In this document: positions 1 to 13,499 of the stretch, piece after piece | Position numbering within the stretch: the stretch's first letter is position 1 | How the letters are laid out: every line of letters begins with the position of its first letter | NCBI GenBank assembly: GCA_948099385.1 | Contig: CANUEZ040000151.1 | Coordinates: 6,270,001-6,334,000 of the forward strand | DNA length: 64,000 nt | Reading direction: 5' to 3' | Source of the DNA: Fasciola hepatica | Lineage: Eukaryota > Platyhelminthes > Trematoda > Plagiorchiida > Fasciolidae | The notes under the pieces: model-generated | The model's input: only the letters and a program-made list of their open reading frames with translations | Told to the model about the DNA's origin: nothing | Databases searched by the model: none | Program-made: the position numbers and the translations under genes

Positions 1-2055
1 TCGTGGGAAATTAAAGTCACAGACGCTATTGTGAATGTGGACTTTTCTACGTTGTTTTCATCCAATGGGTCAAAGAAGATAATGTTGAAAGTTCTAGTTG
101 AAAGCTTTCTAATAAATGATGAGTTTTACGGTTTTCAATGTTATCAGATTTCATGGTATTTCAATCTAGACATGAAGGCCACCTTCGTTGGGACGCTCTC
201 TGTACCGTAATAAATCCTCTATATGGTCATACAATCATTTGGCATACGGAACACATGGGCTTCTTGCTGTCCCTTATTGAAATAACCTGCTTAGCAAAAT
301 ATAGACGTCAACACCAGGCGATGGGTTCTAAATACTTTCAAGGAATTGAACTCTTCACCAGTATGAAACTGAGGACAGCGAGCGACACCAATTATTCATA
401 AAATTGACTCCTTGTCTCCAGGTTAGAAATTTAGTATAAACATCAGAACAAACACTACTACTTCCCAAAATCAGAAATGTTAGAATATATTATCAGATTT
501 GTGAGGTAACTCCTATTCAATCCAAATCCATTCCTTTACCTTGGATTATGATACATTTTCCATGATAAAAAGGACCAATCAGAATAGGTACTGTACCCAA
601 AGCCCAGTAAAACAAAAAATGGAAGCTTTCGACCTAAACCATTCCTATATCCACGGATTGAATCCAAGCAATCTGCTTGATTGTTTACATTCATCTTGTT
701 TGATGTGGACGTCAGTCATCCGCAAGATGGTTGTTCTGTGATTAGGTTCACGATGGGTCGCATATCACTGCTAATCCATGGTTTCATGTCATTATCTGGA
801 AACGGTGATTTTCCTATCTGTTCTCTCTGAGGATCTCGTTCATAAAAGAGAATTTCCACTCGCTTAATTCTCCGATGCGTGTCCATCAGATGTGATTGGT
901 TTTCTATTCACAACACGGATAATCTCCTTTCGTTGTTGATAACTCTAGATTTGGGAAGCTAGTATCAATCTAGTGCATGCTGCTAGTGGTAAAGTAATAA
1001 TGAATAGTTTTCTAAAAATCCTCTTCCATGAATTACAGCAATTGTCAGATTTGGATAGTTAAATGATCACCTTTCGCATTGTGGGAAAAACTAGTGAATG
1101 GAGTTTTACTCGTTTTAATATTCCGGTAGACTGGTGTGCTTTCAATTCTAATGAAATCAATAAACAACAAGGTTCAGTGGCAAATCAATTGGGCAATACC
1201 CCGTTTTTGGTGCAAGTTGATAAGAAACTCATTTTGCCCTAATCACACACTTTTAGTATTCTATCCACCATTTACTCGGATATTTTTATCAGAATGCGGT
1301 TCATTGTGTGCGTGTATAAAACCCGATAGTTTTGTAAGCTTACAGTTAAATATGTACACATCTGGAGCTTAATGAACCTTTCATGGTGAGTAGTTTGACC
1401 GTGATACAAACTTATTCGAACGAGTCCGGGCTCACAACCCTGTACAGTTTACTGATTTTTATTGATCAGAGTAGAGCGTTCATCGATCATCTCAGAGTTC
1501 AAAGGACTGAATTCCACAGTAATCAGTCACTTCGGTGGTAGACCGCTATCCATTGTCTCACTGGTGTTTACCAGACCGATTCAGATCATATTTGGTTCTC
1601 TGTCAATTCAAATCAAAGGATCACGGATGTGTTTCATGCCTGAGCTTTCAAGGCCATGAGGCACGCTGCACCCACTGCACTCATATGGAAGCAGATAGTA
1701 CAAAAGACATTTGTCAGATTTGAAAATGTTGCATCCACATCAAAGTTGAAGTTTCTGCAATCTAACATGTATTGTCGAGTGTCAGAAAATAGCAAGGACA
1801 TTGTAATATGCTTCGTCATGCAGTATCAATACCAAGCTCGCGTGATATGAATAACTTCTCCCACCACTCTTATGTACACAGTATCCAACCTTTACAGGTC
1901 GTTTATAGCGGAATACCTTCGCTGTACTTAGGCCTTCCCAGGGAAGTGAACAGTCACAAGGGCTGGTAGCTGTGCGGGAAGTTTGTTGTTACCTTTCAAT
2001 GCCAGTGACGGAAGGGTGATATATCATGTGGTATAGATGTTGAAAAAACCGGTAA
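1..2055. other. No recognisable gene or repeat
   Basis: All six frames are broken by frequent stops and the longest open stretches (under 90 codons) show no protein motif I recognise. No tandem repeat, tRNA-like fold or retroelement motif was seen. It is probably intergenic or intronic DNA. Confidence 0.5.
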
Positions 2056-2059
2056 TAAC

Positions 2060-2215
2060 CAACCTGGATAGCCTTGCGGTTAGGATGTTCGATTCACACT
2101 CCTTCATCCCGGAGTTCGAGTGATGGTGAGGACCTGGTGAATTAGCACTCGTAAAGACTACTAACAAAGACGGTTTTCAGTAGTGAGTTCAGCAGCCTTC
2201 TGTATGACGAATTAC
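2060..2215 (+). repeat. Weak tRNA-derived SINE-like module
   Basis: An A-box-like stretch (GGATAGCCTTGCGGTTAGGA, from about 2069) is followed about 35 nt later by a B-box-like GGAGTTCGAGT. This is the internal Pol III promoter layout of tRNA-derived SINEs. No full cloverleaf can be folded and no second close copy was seen in the window, so the call is tentative. Confidence 0.25.
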
Positions 2216-2219
2216 ATTA

Positions 2220-5200
2220 TACAATCCTGACCTCTTTATACTCATGCAAAAAAAGGTTACAGCTCGACGAATTATCATGCGGGCATAGTTCACAAGAAAC
2301 TATCAATGGGCAAATTTTTATTGAATCCCCTTCCAGCCTGGATCACTCTCCGCAATCAAACTACAATCTACACCTCATATATATTAGTCATTCTAACTGG
2401 ATGAATGATTTCCAGTTACTTCTGATTAATAGGTAGAGCATTTGTGAACCTGTACGTCGTACCAGTAGCCCCACAGACGGATACTCATTTCACAAGTAGA
2501 TGACAAAATGGAATTCATAGATAATGCGCTAAGCACACACAACCCACTCGACAAAAGCACCGGGCGAACTTACTAGCGTAACAGAACAATAAGATGGTAA
2601 AGAAGCGTGTTTGGTCTTCAAAATTCATGTGAGCAAAGCTCGAATTTTCTGAAAGTATTACGGGTACCTGACCGACAAATTTAATTCCACTTCGTGAAAG
2701 CTTCAATGATTTCTTCGAAAGTAGAAAATCAACGTGATAATTAGAATAAAAACGCTTCTGGTATCTCCGTGATATTTTATTGACTGTCTCAGGATGTAGT
2801 ACCAGTGCTGTTCCGAGGGTTAATACTTTTGGGGGAAGCTGACATTTATTCGCCAGGGCTCTCACTAATACGGAAGAATGATCAGAAGACCTGGTCATTT
2901 TTCAGAAAAAACCGCGATAATCTTGAGTAAAGCAACTTGATCAACAATTTTAAATAGATGATAGGTCACTGATGTGTGTTGGATGTCAAACGCGCACGCG
3001 TGATCCATAAGCAATTCACTGCTTTCGTAATCCAGAGGATCACTCACTCTAATGTAGTGTGGAAGCTGAACTTGATTCGTATCAACCGTTCTCCAATCAT
3101 AGTTAGCAAATGGTCGTAACACGGTTTTCCGCTTGTGGGGTGGTGTTTCTCCTTGTTTGGGGATAAAACAATGGGGAGCTAAATAATCCAGGGAACCACA
3201 AATCTGAATATGATTGGGCTTGCCACTTTATTATTCGTTACCTTTTTCTCATTGCTAATTCTTACAAGGATTTTATTCTTTTAAGGAGCAGGACCGATAT
3301 CAGATGGAAGACCAAAGTCGATCTTAACTCATGGAAGCAATACAACGGCGAATGGAGTGATTTTTGCGAGTAGTAGGCAGTACTGTCAAAGTGGAAATTT
3401 CCTCTGAATAAAATACGTGACGTGAAAACAAACAAGGGATGGTAGTTAATACTGAGAGTGATATAGTAATGGAGTATGTCATATGTAACTTCTAATTAGT
3501 ATAAGCAGCCATTAGTAACGATGAAAACTTATGGACACGGGAGAGATACACAACAAGATAATATCACATAGCTAGATCAGACTGAGGTGAAACAAGATCC
3601 AGAAGAAAATTCAACATGTGGTCAAACTGTTAGACTGAAAGAGCACTGAATTATGCGGATTTTATGTCGTTGAATAAGCTGTGAAATTTAGTTGTTATTT
3701 GCTCAATCAGACATTCTCCTTCGGAACAGTTGCAAATCAATGGACAATTATTTGGTACATCATTTGGAGTAAAATCGTGCTAGTATTAGGTAATACAGTT
3801 GGATTGTTGTAACTGTTTACCGGTGACCTATTTTGAAGCTAACTCATAAAGGTGCTCAACGGAGACACTGAAGGCGCAACTGTACCCAGAGTCCATAGTG
3901 GTCGCCTTCTAGCGTTCAAGCACAAGGAAGTCGACGTCAGAGAAGCGTCCAATGTGAGTGTTATAACATCACCGAAACTGTAGGCAGCACGATCCAGATG
4001 TGCCACCAAAACTAACTGTGCAGTATAATCTGGAAAAAAAGCTTGCAGCCTTTAGGTTGAAATAAGATCTAACTATAACCTCAAAAGTTCAACTTGAATT
4101 TATTTTCCGGCATTCTGACTGCATCAATAATACAATCCCTATGCAGAATATTGTAGCCAAAAGCCGTGGGCAGCAATCGTGTCAGAAATCCCCAATAATG
4201 TAAATTAATTGGCCGCCTCGACTATGTATTGTTTTTTGAGTGAATCTCGGCAGTTGCCTCTTCTGCAGACCGGCTCAGCATGGCGCCCATCCGTCATGGC
4301 CATCCTATAACGTTTGTCTGTTACATTTTGGAAGTTCATTTCTTGCAGGCTTTTCTCCTGTATATATTCTGCTGAAAAAACTTCCATGTTATTCGTCGGT
4401 CTTGCAAGTGAATAGCTGGTAATTTTCTTGGGATTTATTCTGATTGTTTTTTTTTCGACGCCGGCCAAACATCCTCGTTTGAAAACCTCTTATCACACAT
4501 CCAGTTCCTTACTCATTTATCTACATTCGGGTTTGTTCTTCGTGATCGAATAAAGTAAATGTGAAACGAAATGTAGTTGATCCGTTTCACCTAAAAATGA
4601 CCGACTTTTCCTCCAGATCACATTTTTGCCTTCATTCAGTATTTAATTCTGTTACATTTTAAACCACTTGCTCGCTCTGGAGGTATTATTTTACCTTTGA
4701 GCTCTAAGCAGCGGAATTTGATCAATCGACTGTGTTCATTGTAGTTACTTTTTGTCCTCAGACTCGTGTGTCAGTTTGTTACAACAGGACTGTAGCGAGA
4801 AATAGTTAGATACTTGGAATAACATGCAAAATAAGATTAGCCTGCCCCAGTTCTGTACCAATATTTTCGTCGAATCTGTTTCCAAAAATCCACTGTTTTG
4901 AACTGTTTCTCAGAAACGCTCGACAAATAAGGACCATGCCCATCAGTACAGCCTCATAGATGGAAGTGAGTTGTGCGCTCAATGAAAGAACCACTTTGAG
5001 AATTCAGTCACTATTTCGTATTCGTTTTATCGACTGAAGCTATGAGATCAAACTACGGGTCTGAAATGAATGTCATTTCACATTCAGAATGAGCAACTAA
5101 TTATTCACGGCAATCACTATTTTTTCCAGGTATTTTATGCGCTGCTTTCAACAATGGGAACGATCACGGGATAATCTCGAACAAATTTGCCATTTTGTAT

Positions 5201-5640
5201 CCAATTTCTAAAACACACTAAGTGGATACAATCAGCCAAGGAAGGTATAGTAATACACTAGGCCAATGTCTTCCGTGGGTGTTGCAGGTATACAATCTGC
5301 AAAACTACAAGAGGAAAACCCCATGAGCCGAGGCCCAGTAGGTGCATTACAGGATCTTACACTTAATTAACCGAGCAACAAGATGCTGACTTCAACCTGC
5401 TCACCACAGTATCATCAATACCACACCCTACTCGCAAATAATTGTGAGATACATAAGAAATATCAAAAACGCAAAGCGTGTTTAAATATGGGTATGTGCC
5501 CATCCTATGGATAACACCTGACTTGGTGTAAGGCATTAGCTTAGAGACAGCGGGACACTTGCCGCATCCCCCTTTGAATCTATCGGGCATCGCTGTCAGT
5601 CATAAAGGAAAACATCTGTGCAACCCTAACTAGGTGATTC
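2220..5640. other. No recognisable gene or repeat
   Basis: Anonymous AT-rich sequence. Minus-strand open frames at 2515-2898 (127 codons) and 2895-3122 (75 codons) show no domain, signal or family resemblance. They fit chance open frames. Confidence 0.45.
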
Positions 5641-5655
5641 AGACCCGTGCGAATG

Positions 5656-5775
5656 GAAGTGGGGTGGTGTAATGGTAATACACACGCCTTCGAGATGAAA
5701 GGACCCGGGTGCAAACCCTTGGTTCGGCGGGGGATATCCACCACTGATGAGCTCTAACAGGATAGGAAATCAAGC
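5656..5775 (+). repeat. tRNA-derived SINE-like unit followed by a hammerhead-like core
   Basis: The head has an A-box-like GGTGTAATGGTAATACAC and a B-box-like GGGTGCAAACCC about 30 nt later, as in tRNA-derived SINEs. About 25 nt past the tRNA-like part lies CTGATGAG (5744-5751), then 14 nt, then GAAA (5766-5769), the order and approximate spacing of the hammerhead ribozyme conserved core. A short stem (TCT/GGA around AACA) could form helix II. Trematode SINE-like repeats carrying hammerheads are known from Schistosoma (Sm-alpha). The assignment here is inference; cleavage competence is not shown. Confidence 0.4.
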
Positions 5776-5880
5776 TTGGTGCTTCTGGGTGCAGGCTTGG
5801 TCAGCTGATCTGATATTCGTACGTGACAGGTAGAGTCCAAAGGAAAGTCAGCCAAGCAAAATATGTAGAAAACATAAACA

Positions 5881-5920
5881 GCAAACGAGCTTGTTTTCGG
5901 TTACATCATCCTCGTGGCTA
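5881..5920 (-). repeat. Short dispersed GAAAAC-AGCTTG type repeat (PLE-associated, hammerhead-like)
   Basis: Read on the minus strand this has GGATGATG, then 5 nt, then GAAAACAAGCTCGTTTGC. It resembles the pieces at 8990-9007, 40621-40668 and 41721-41769, which share GAAAACGAGCTTG followed by a GCCA-type motif. In the 40-41 kb locus the repeat flanks a PLE, so this is probably a terminal remnant of the same family. Confidence 0.35.
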
Positions 5921-5935
5921 ATACAATTATATTCA

Positions 5936-8540
5936 TAGGTTAGGAAAGCAAGAATCGAGACCTGTGTCTGAGCATCAAGTTTTCATTGGGTAGACATGCA
6001 AATGGGTGTTTTACTTCTGAGATATCTTGAGGCCATCAGACATTACATAACCAACGCGGTCGCTAAAAATAGTCTAGAGAGTCCCCACAAGCGCGTCGAA
6101 AGTTGAACGAACATAACATCTGGCAATGACCGAGGCCGTAACGATCTGATTACTGAATCCATTGTATAGATTTCAAAAGCATTTCTTTTAAGCACCTAAA
6201 CTGCCCTGGCGGCGATCCGAGACCAACCCTCAAACTCAAATTGATCTAAAAGTTGATGGTTTTGTTGAAACCGAAAATGAATTATCCCAGAAACCCATGT
6301 TAATGGTTTACTAGTCGTCTCCCCAATCACAAACCAATAGAAACTCACCTCCTATTTTTCTAACCAGACAACACTAATTTCCATGACTGCCCAATCACAT
6401 TTTGACACAGATATTGTTCGTAAAGTACGCGTTCCTAAACTATAAACATCACGGCATCGGCCACGAGGATGAGGTTACGGAAAAAAAGGTACTAGCCGGC
6501 TCTTCGTGTTTTCAATATATAATAAAATGGCATTACCTGTTATACATGCACTTAATTTGAAGTAGATTTCCGTTTGCATCCATGTCTTTTCACCACAGCT
6601 CTAACGCTTGACTCATCATTGAAAACGATACAAAGTTCGGCAGAATATTTCCCATCCTTTTGAGCTCGTACTTGCTGTAGAACATTCCAGGTCAAATTTG
6701 TTTTAGACGGTAGATTTGGTAAGCCTAGTCGACGAAAGCTGCGTGATTAGGACCGGATATGTCAAAGCCGTGAATGAAAAATATTGGTTGTTTCCAGCCA
6801 GCTTTGAGCTGGAATCACACACACATCCATCACTGCCCACTAACGTGTTTCACCTGATAAATGAGCTCTTCTCGAATAGAGTTTTGTGTTCCATGAGTTA
6901 CTATCTATCTCTTCCCTAGTGACCGTCTGTAGCTATTCCACTGCCAAATCGCGTGCGTCCCATGAATCACTGAACAGTAAACTGCTAACTGGGAAGACTG
7001 AAATAATCTGAGCGAATGATGTTGTAACCGACAGAAGCATCATCACTTGCGAAACCATACCGAAGATTGCAAATTGATGCAAAGTTTTACGGCACATATC
7101 GCAACTCTGTCAATGACTCCGATGTTAGTGCTGAATTGAAAAAGTCTGTCCCCTCGAATCTTCAGTGATTTATTACTAGAGCAACCGTTCGAATAACCAA
7201 GGACAATGAATCCCAAAGGTGCACTGAGCAATAGCACTGCATCATACATACAGCAGACACAGATAGTGGACAAGCCCAAATTTCTTAGCTCGTTCAAACA
7301 ATTCTACTGAGTAGAAATGTAAAGTTTTACGAACAATACATTTTGTGTTTAAATATTTTCGGATAATCATGAACTTTGGTGTTTTACTTTGTAGCCAGAC
7401 AAGGATGCTGGGTTGATAACTATTGTTTCGTCGTTTACAAGGTACCAGCAAGACAGTTATTATTCCTTTTTTCTACAATTCGGTCTGCGTCTGGGTCATA
7501 AGGAGTCTTACTGCCGGTTGGGGATGTTGGCCAGCGCAAATGAGGCTTTATTGAATGTGTTCTGAGAGAAAATCAACGAGTTCAGCAATTCGCTTGTCAC
7601 AGCCTCAGTTATTTACAAGTTTTGTTTGCGAGTGACATTCGATGCTTTACTGGGGACTTCATGGACCAATCTGAATGGTCATTTTCGTGTAGTCGACGAG
7701 AAAGCTAAGCTTTGAATGATTTATGATGCTGTATCAACTTTGAACTCACTGGTAACAACGACGGAAGAAGTATGTTAGGAATCGTCCTTATTGCATATGA
7801 AACGAGCCTACACTGGGTCTTCAACCCACAGTGAACGACTGTGAGTCGAAAAAGTGACCACCGAGACATACGAACTGGCTCTGAACAGTTTTCTTGACAT
7901 CAGCTATTCATAAAACTGCACTCCGAACGCAAATAACCCGTTGTTCACACAATAGTGGATTTCCAATGCGGACGAAATCTTCTCACTTCTCTGTACAATA
8001 CTTTAACGGAGATTCCCGAAGGTTGTGGCAAAGGTCACAGAGTAGTTACCGGCCTAACAATACATGCGTGCTCGACCGACCGAAGTGACCTGGTTAGAGT
8101 CCAGTTAGAGTGACAAGCTAGTAGCCGAGAAGTAAACAATTAGAAATCCAGGTGAGTTGGCTACTTTCGGATTTTTCGCCACGAAGAATCATTGTCGTGT
8201 GAATCAACACTACACAGATAAGAAATGAGTATAAAATAAGTCCAGTCCAAAATAGACACGATAAATGGCCGTATTATGTTCAGTGTATAGTGGTGACCAA
8301 GAAAACTAGGATGGCGTGTACATCGATCGGGTTTTTGGATAATAGAAATGGCTTTTGATAACTGGAGAAAATCAATATATCGCATCATCATCAATCTCAC
8401 CACAAGGGCGCTGCATAGCAGTTTGTCTGGTCTTTTAGTAATCCAGAGCATATTGACCTAGGTTCACAAATGTGGGTCCTTCACGTTGCCGCTAAGTCAT
8501 CCGGGATGGGAGTTTACACCTTATTTCTCATGAACACTTT
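5936..8540. other. No recognisable gene or repeat
   Basis: No protein motif, tRNA-like fold or tandem repeat was recognised. Open frames here are short and featureless. Confidence 0.45.
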
Positions 8541-8541
8541 G

Positions 8542-8583
8542 TAATAATAATAATAATAATAATAGTAATGATAATAATAATAA
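8542..8583. repeat. (TAA)n microsatellite, slightly interrupted
   Basis: About thirteen TAA units with two interruptions (TAG and TGA variants) can be read directly. This is a simple sequence repeat with no coding implication. Confidence 0.95.
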
Positions 8584-10735
8584 AACAACCACTTTCTCCA
8601 TCTTCGGTTGTGTACAGTAATAATGGGTCACTCGCATAGCGATCGACTGAAATGACGCCTGTCGTCTCATTATGTAACACAAGTGAGAATATGGCATTTC
8701 CTATTCCCTATTCTCAATCAGGAAGGTTTGTATTTCTCGGTCCTGAGCTTTTTCTATCTGTATGGCTGAGAGAAGAAAAGAGCAATCAAAGTGATAGACT
8801 GCTGTGCACTAGGTCACGACAGTTAAATTTTCTTCGTGTGTCATAGACAGTGTTGATCTGCTAATGAAATGAGGAGGCACAACAAATTTCTAGACGGTTC
8901 ATTCGAATTTCTCACACGGACCTTGTTTCAATAGTCATGCTTTTCGACTTCATGCACGTATGTGCACTTGGTGCACAGGTGGTATTCCAGAAAACGAGCT
9001 TGTTCACTAGTCGCACATTATTTATAGAATCCTCACAACATCATCCTGTTTGTCATTTTGTGGAGCCAGCACCCTGTATGTTTTCACACCAGTTTCTAAA
9101 TCCATGTAGACGGAATATGTATACTGATGTTATACCGCTAGCTTTCATAGCTTGAATAGTAGTAGTTCGAGTAATAATTTCAAGAAGCTTCAAAGTGTTT
9201 TCCAGATAAATCTGCCTCTTTTAGAATTTGCAGTCACGACCTAGTTTGAAGTGTGTGTGTGTTTGGTATGACCGTAGATCTGAGCTACCTATAGTGTTGA
9301 ACACTTAGGCAGTGTTGAATCACAGGGGTGAACTGTTTCTCTTATATACTTCAACGGAGAGTTTTGTTCAAAATTGGAAGTGTCAAAACCAGTTCCTTCT
9401 TTCATAAGCTGCTTTCAATGTGCAACCTTGGCAACCTCAATTTGAGGTTGTATGAGAGATATCACATTACCCGACAATGGCTGGCTCGCGAGTGGTTTTT
9501 CTTAGTCGGTTTATTTCAATTTTGCCCAGGGTTAAGGTTATCCGCTGTCACTGAAACCTTGACTGGTGTTTTTACTGCACAGACAAGGCCATCTTACTAA
9601 TAGTATGAATTTTGTCAAGCAGAGGAAATAGTTACAATGACGAGGAAAAGTAGGTGGATTGCGCGAATTCGGTACCGTATGCTTTAAACACCAAGGATGG
9701 AGTGAACAAACAAACTGTGCAGTTGGTTTGTTATTATTCTAGTTTTGGTGTACGATCACCTTAGAAACCAGTGGCGCTCCCCAAAAAGGTATTTGCTTCT
9801 GTCGAACACTCAAATGATAAACCAATCGAGAATTGCATGAGGGTGCACTTGTGAAAATGCAAAGTTATAAAAAGGAAGACGATATTGCAATATGACGTTG
9901 AGAATTCTACTCGACTGTCGATTCTCTTTTTAAGCCAGCACCTTTTGATCCCTGATTAACCTGCTGGATTTTGAGTTTGTGAATACCGACATATCAAATA
10001 CGAATGCATGAATACTTCGACGCTTTTCGAATTATTCTTTTCCTATGCCATATATCAATGCGTATTCCTCACGGTTCTCCACAGTTCATCTGTTAGTTTT
10101 GCCGGCCTCAGGAAGAATAAATTCAGCGTGAGTAGCGGTCATGCAGTGTGAATAATCAAACCATTAAAAATTTTGAGAGCACTTTACAGTAGTCTCATCC
10201 TTGTTTGGAATGCTCAGTGACGCCCGTCCACCGAGCCTCAAAAGAGGCTCGAATTCGTGATGAAAGGTGTTTACATAGTATGTATATATGTATAGATATA
10301 TTATCATTCTCAGTAATGAGTCAAGCTTTAGAGCTGTGGAAAATGTTAACGACCGAATCTAGGTGCCACAAACACCTTCAGTGTGTTTTATCATTGTGAG
10401 ACCAAATGACGAATGCATATCCCAATAAGCCTCCATCATCTGCACGATTGAATGTAGTTCAGAAAATCTTCCTAATTAAGAGACGAACCACAGGAAGCAC
10501 TCTATTCCCTTCTGATATTTACCAATTAATGCCACTAAGGGTCCCCTACTAATTCGCAAATCGACCCAAAGCAACAAAGGAACTTCCAAAATTATGTGAA
10601 ATATTTTCTCAACTAAACAGTTTTGAAAAAGAGATAGTGAATCTGCAAAAGTTATTTTGTCGGCTATGAAAGACAATCTTATGAACTAGGACAAATGGTC
10701 CGAAGTTTGAATTTTTATGGAACCATTATGATATT
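8584..10735. other. No gene; one short PLE-associated repeat fragment
   Basis: Mostly anonymous sequence. The only recurring piece is GAAAACGAGCTTGTTCAC at 8990-9007, matching the repeats that flank the PLE at 40.6-41.8 kb. The 90-codon open frame at 9328-9600 has no recognisable feature. Confidence 0.4.
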
Positions 10736-10739
10736 CTTC

Positions 10740-10805
10740 CCAAATGACAGGTTTCGTGGTCGTTGCAACTTATCAGGTATGCGTACCCATTACTCTCCTG
10801 CCCAA
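10740..10805 (-). ncRNA. Hammerhead-ribozyme-like core (degenerate)
   Basis: On the minus strand CTGATAAG (10776-10769) is followed by 13 nt and then GAAACC (10755-10750). The intervening bases can form GTTG-CAA-CGAC, a four-pair stem, but three bases lie between it and GAAA, which is not canonical. It is preceded by GGGTACGCATAC, shared exactly with the copy at 33.54 kb apart from strand. CTGATAAG deviates from CTGATGAG by one base, so this copy may be inactive. Confidence 0.35.
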
Positions 10806-10994
10806 TCATTCCTATTCCTCATCACTCCTCGGTAGGTTTGTCATTTTGTGACCATGTTTCTTTCTTCTGATGGTTGTCCCAGATAGCCGTTGAAATAACT
10901 TTCGAAGAATTATTGTTATTCTCAAAATGGACTGTTAGTCTCTACAAGCTTATTACTATTTAAATGAGATAAAGTGATATAACTCCTGTGGACG

Positions 10995-11086
10995 GCTCAG
11001 TAATAGGTATGATTAGCCAGGATTTATCGTGTATGGGTGGCAGCCACCACGAAACCAGTCGTGTTTCTGGGGATGTTTTGTCCTGC
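10995..11086 (+). repeat. Degraded member of the hammerhead-like repeat family
   Basis: GAAACC at 11051-11056 is followed by AGTCGTGTTTCTGGGG and GTTTTGTCC, closely matching the downstream arm of the copy at 33.54 kb. The CTGATGAG half is not preserved. The shared arm length suggests the recurrent unit is longer than the core itself. Confidence 0.35.
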
Positions 11087-12535
11087 GATCCAGATACAAA
11101 AAAGTACTACTTCCTTCAGAAAAAGAGGAAGTGACTTCATATAAATGTGGTTCATTGGACACAATAAAATGCAATCGAAACGGTCCTCTCAAATCCCCAT
11201 TTTATTTGATTTTTACAGCCTGATTCGTGATACAAGTGGCCAGAAAACTGGACAACTAAAGATATTTTACCGTTGATTTCGGTTGGTAAATTAATATAAT
11301 TCGTGCATTGGTATGTTAAGTTGAACACGGCTCCACATTCAGTTTGTTCTGTTTATTTGTGTAAAGATTCAACATTATTTATTTATTTAGTTTTGCACTA
11401 ATAAAAAGCAATTTCTGTTCTCCCCATTGCATGACAAATTACTTGAATAGGTTAGTAATATGGCAGATTCATAACGCCTTTCCTAGTAGAAATCTTCTCT
11501 GAACAATTTTTCTCCCACAGATACTTATTCTCCTTGACAAAGCCCTGACCGAAAAAAGTTGAAAACTTTGGAAGTAAAATTTGGCTTTCTTTTGATAGCT
11601 TTGATTTTTTTACTCACTATTTTAATTCCTATAAAGATTGCTGCTTTGCAAACACAAAACATTCCGGTTGCATTTTGTTTCATTCTTCGTCCTGAAACTA
11701 CCTCGTGAATTTCGCATGCTTCCCTCGCACCTAATGCAGTGCATTTGTTAAGCTGCTTTTTTCACGAACTGTCGGAATGAATCTTGTAACGACCTATTTC
11801 TGTCAATGAATCCGCCCCACAAACACGACAATCATCGCCTCATTTCTTTCAGACTTGCAATCGATATCCACCAGTTTCTCAAGCGGAAAATGCGAAAGAT
11901 TGCCAAGTGTAATATGGCGAAAATCTTGACTTCCTTGGTCCCCTGCAAAACTTCCGGTTTCCCTTTCCCTCGACAGTTAGCCGATATGGGTCCGTGCAGA
12001 AAGGTGCACTCTATGTTGCTTGATATCAAAGAAACTGTCTGGATACAAATGTCTCATTGATAGCGACATCTATCGATATCGTCTGAGGTCTTTACCCACT
12101 GAATCGGTAAATTTATTAAGCTCTGATATATCATTCCAACACGACTTACAAGATCAGGTTCATCGGTTATAGAATATCCACAGAACTTCGTTAGAAGAAT
12201 GCCCTTTTTGGGAAAAGTTTGACAGATTGAAACAAATTGGTAAAAAGCACTTGTTTTCAGGAAATGATGAATCTACTGAGTGCCGGAGATTATGTGCACA
12301 CTAATTGTGGCCTCCCAAGACTGAACAAATAAACGAGAATCCACGAAAAATCGCCTATGGATGATCAGTTTCGACAAGTAAAACCCGCTCTATCAGGCCT
12401 TGTTTAAATGGTAATCGATTCCATTACTGCCCGTAGCAACAAGAAAATACCAGTAAATTCTCTCGCTAGACTTTGCGTCGCCACCCACCCGCATCCCGAC
12501 CGCATTTTAGTGCGAACTGCTAGGCCATCCAAACA
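11087..12535. other. No recognisable gene
   Basis: No coding, RNA or repeat feature was recognised. The opposite-strand open frames around 11806-12060 overlap each other and carry no motif. Confidence 0.45.
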
Positions 12536-12539
12536 GCTG

Positions 12540-12740
12540 TTACGTCCCACACCGCAGTTTCGCTTCAGAAAAAATGTACAAACAGATGTACCTAATCGAG
12601 ATACATAAAAAAAGATGGCCCTATACTACTGAGACTTCCAGTGCGGAAAACCAATGCTGGTTTCACGGCGAGTTACTCTTTCACTTCATTAGATAATTCT
12701 GTAAAGCAACATGTCATGCAAGGGGAAACCTGGTCACAGT
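12540..12740 (+). repeat. Diverged direct repeat, copy 1
   Basis: This stretch resembles 13500-13710. Both contain GTACAAAC, then a TACCTAATC/TACTTAATC-like run, then AAAGATGGCCC, then ACTGAG, and then a TTTCACTTCATT/TTTACTTCACTT-like stretch in the same order and spacing. The function is unknown. Open frames in the two copies share only a short TASYSFTSL/AASYTFTSL-like string, too little to argue for coding. Confidence 0.5.
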
Positions 12741-13202
12741 TTCCAGTAGAGGGACCTGCGAACTTGCGCTTCACACTAGAATTAGAATCAAACAACTCAA
12801 TAGTTTTCGTGCACTTATGTCTGATTCATCAAGAAAATGATCCACACAAAAGGCCAAAACTCACAGTTCCGTAATAACTGGGCTAAACACAGCCTAGGAA
12901 ATGTGCATTCATCGCTCATCATTCAAGGGAAAACACTACGAATGTCAGGTGCTATGTTCTATCCCCTGTTGGTGTATGAAACCATTGTTTATAGTGTATT
13001 CGTTTTCAGATCCATGCCGTGAGATATCACTGAAAAGACAATATGGTTTGCATAATACTGTCATTCACTTATCGTCTACAAATATAACTAGAAATAGGTC
13101 ACAATCTTATGAAGTGCGATTGATGGACAAAATACACTGTTCTGAGGTAAGTTTTGTCTGAAACCCATTCGGTATTTCCAAGTTAATATCGTACATCAAA
13201 AA

Positions 13203-13203
<1 letters not shown>

Positions 13204-13244
<41 letters not shown>
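13204..13244. repeat. (AT)n microsatellite
   Basis: An uninterrupted AT dinucleotide run of about 20 units. It explains a false open frame with a poly Ile-Tyr stretch on the minus strand. Confidence 0.95.
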
Positions 13245-13247
<3 letters not shown>

Positions 13248-13499
13248 TACCAGTCTAAATTGTCTACAAAGTAGGCGATTCCACAGTTTCCACAAAACTG
13301 GTACATAAATGTCATAATCTGAATATTTCACACAAATATTTCCTACTTGAAACCCACTCAATATATTCAAGTATGAATAAATAATATATGGCCAACAGCG
13401 GCTGTAAAGAAAACATTATTTGCCGTGTCGGATATCTGAAATAAAAGATGCAAGTGGGAAAAAGGCATTTTTGCCCGCACTGCTATGATATGCTTGCAG

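Noticed and set aside
2515..3122. Two minus-strand open frames (127 and 75 codons) overlapping by ATGA, like translationally coupled genes
   Set aside because: The context is eukaryotic repeat-rich DNA, neither frame has a recognisable domain, and the overlap is easily chance.
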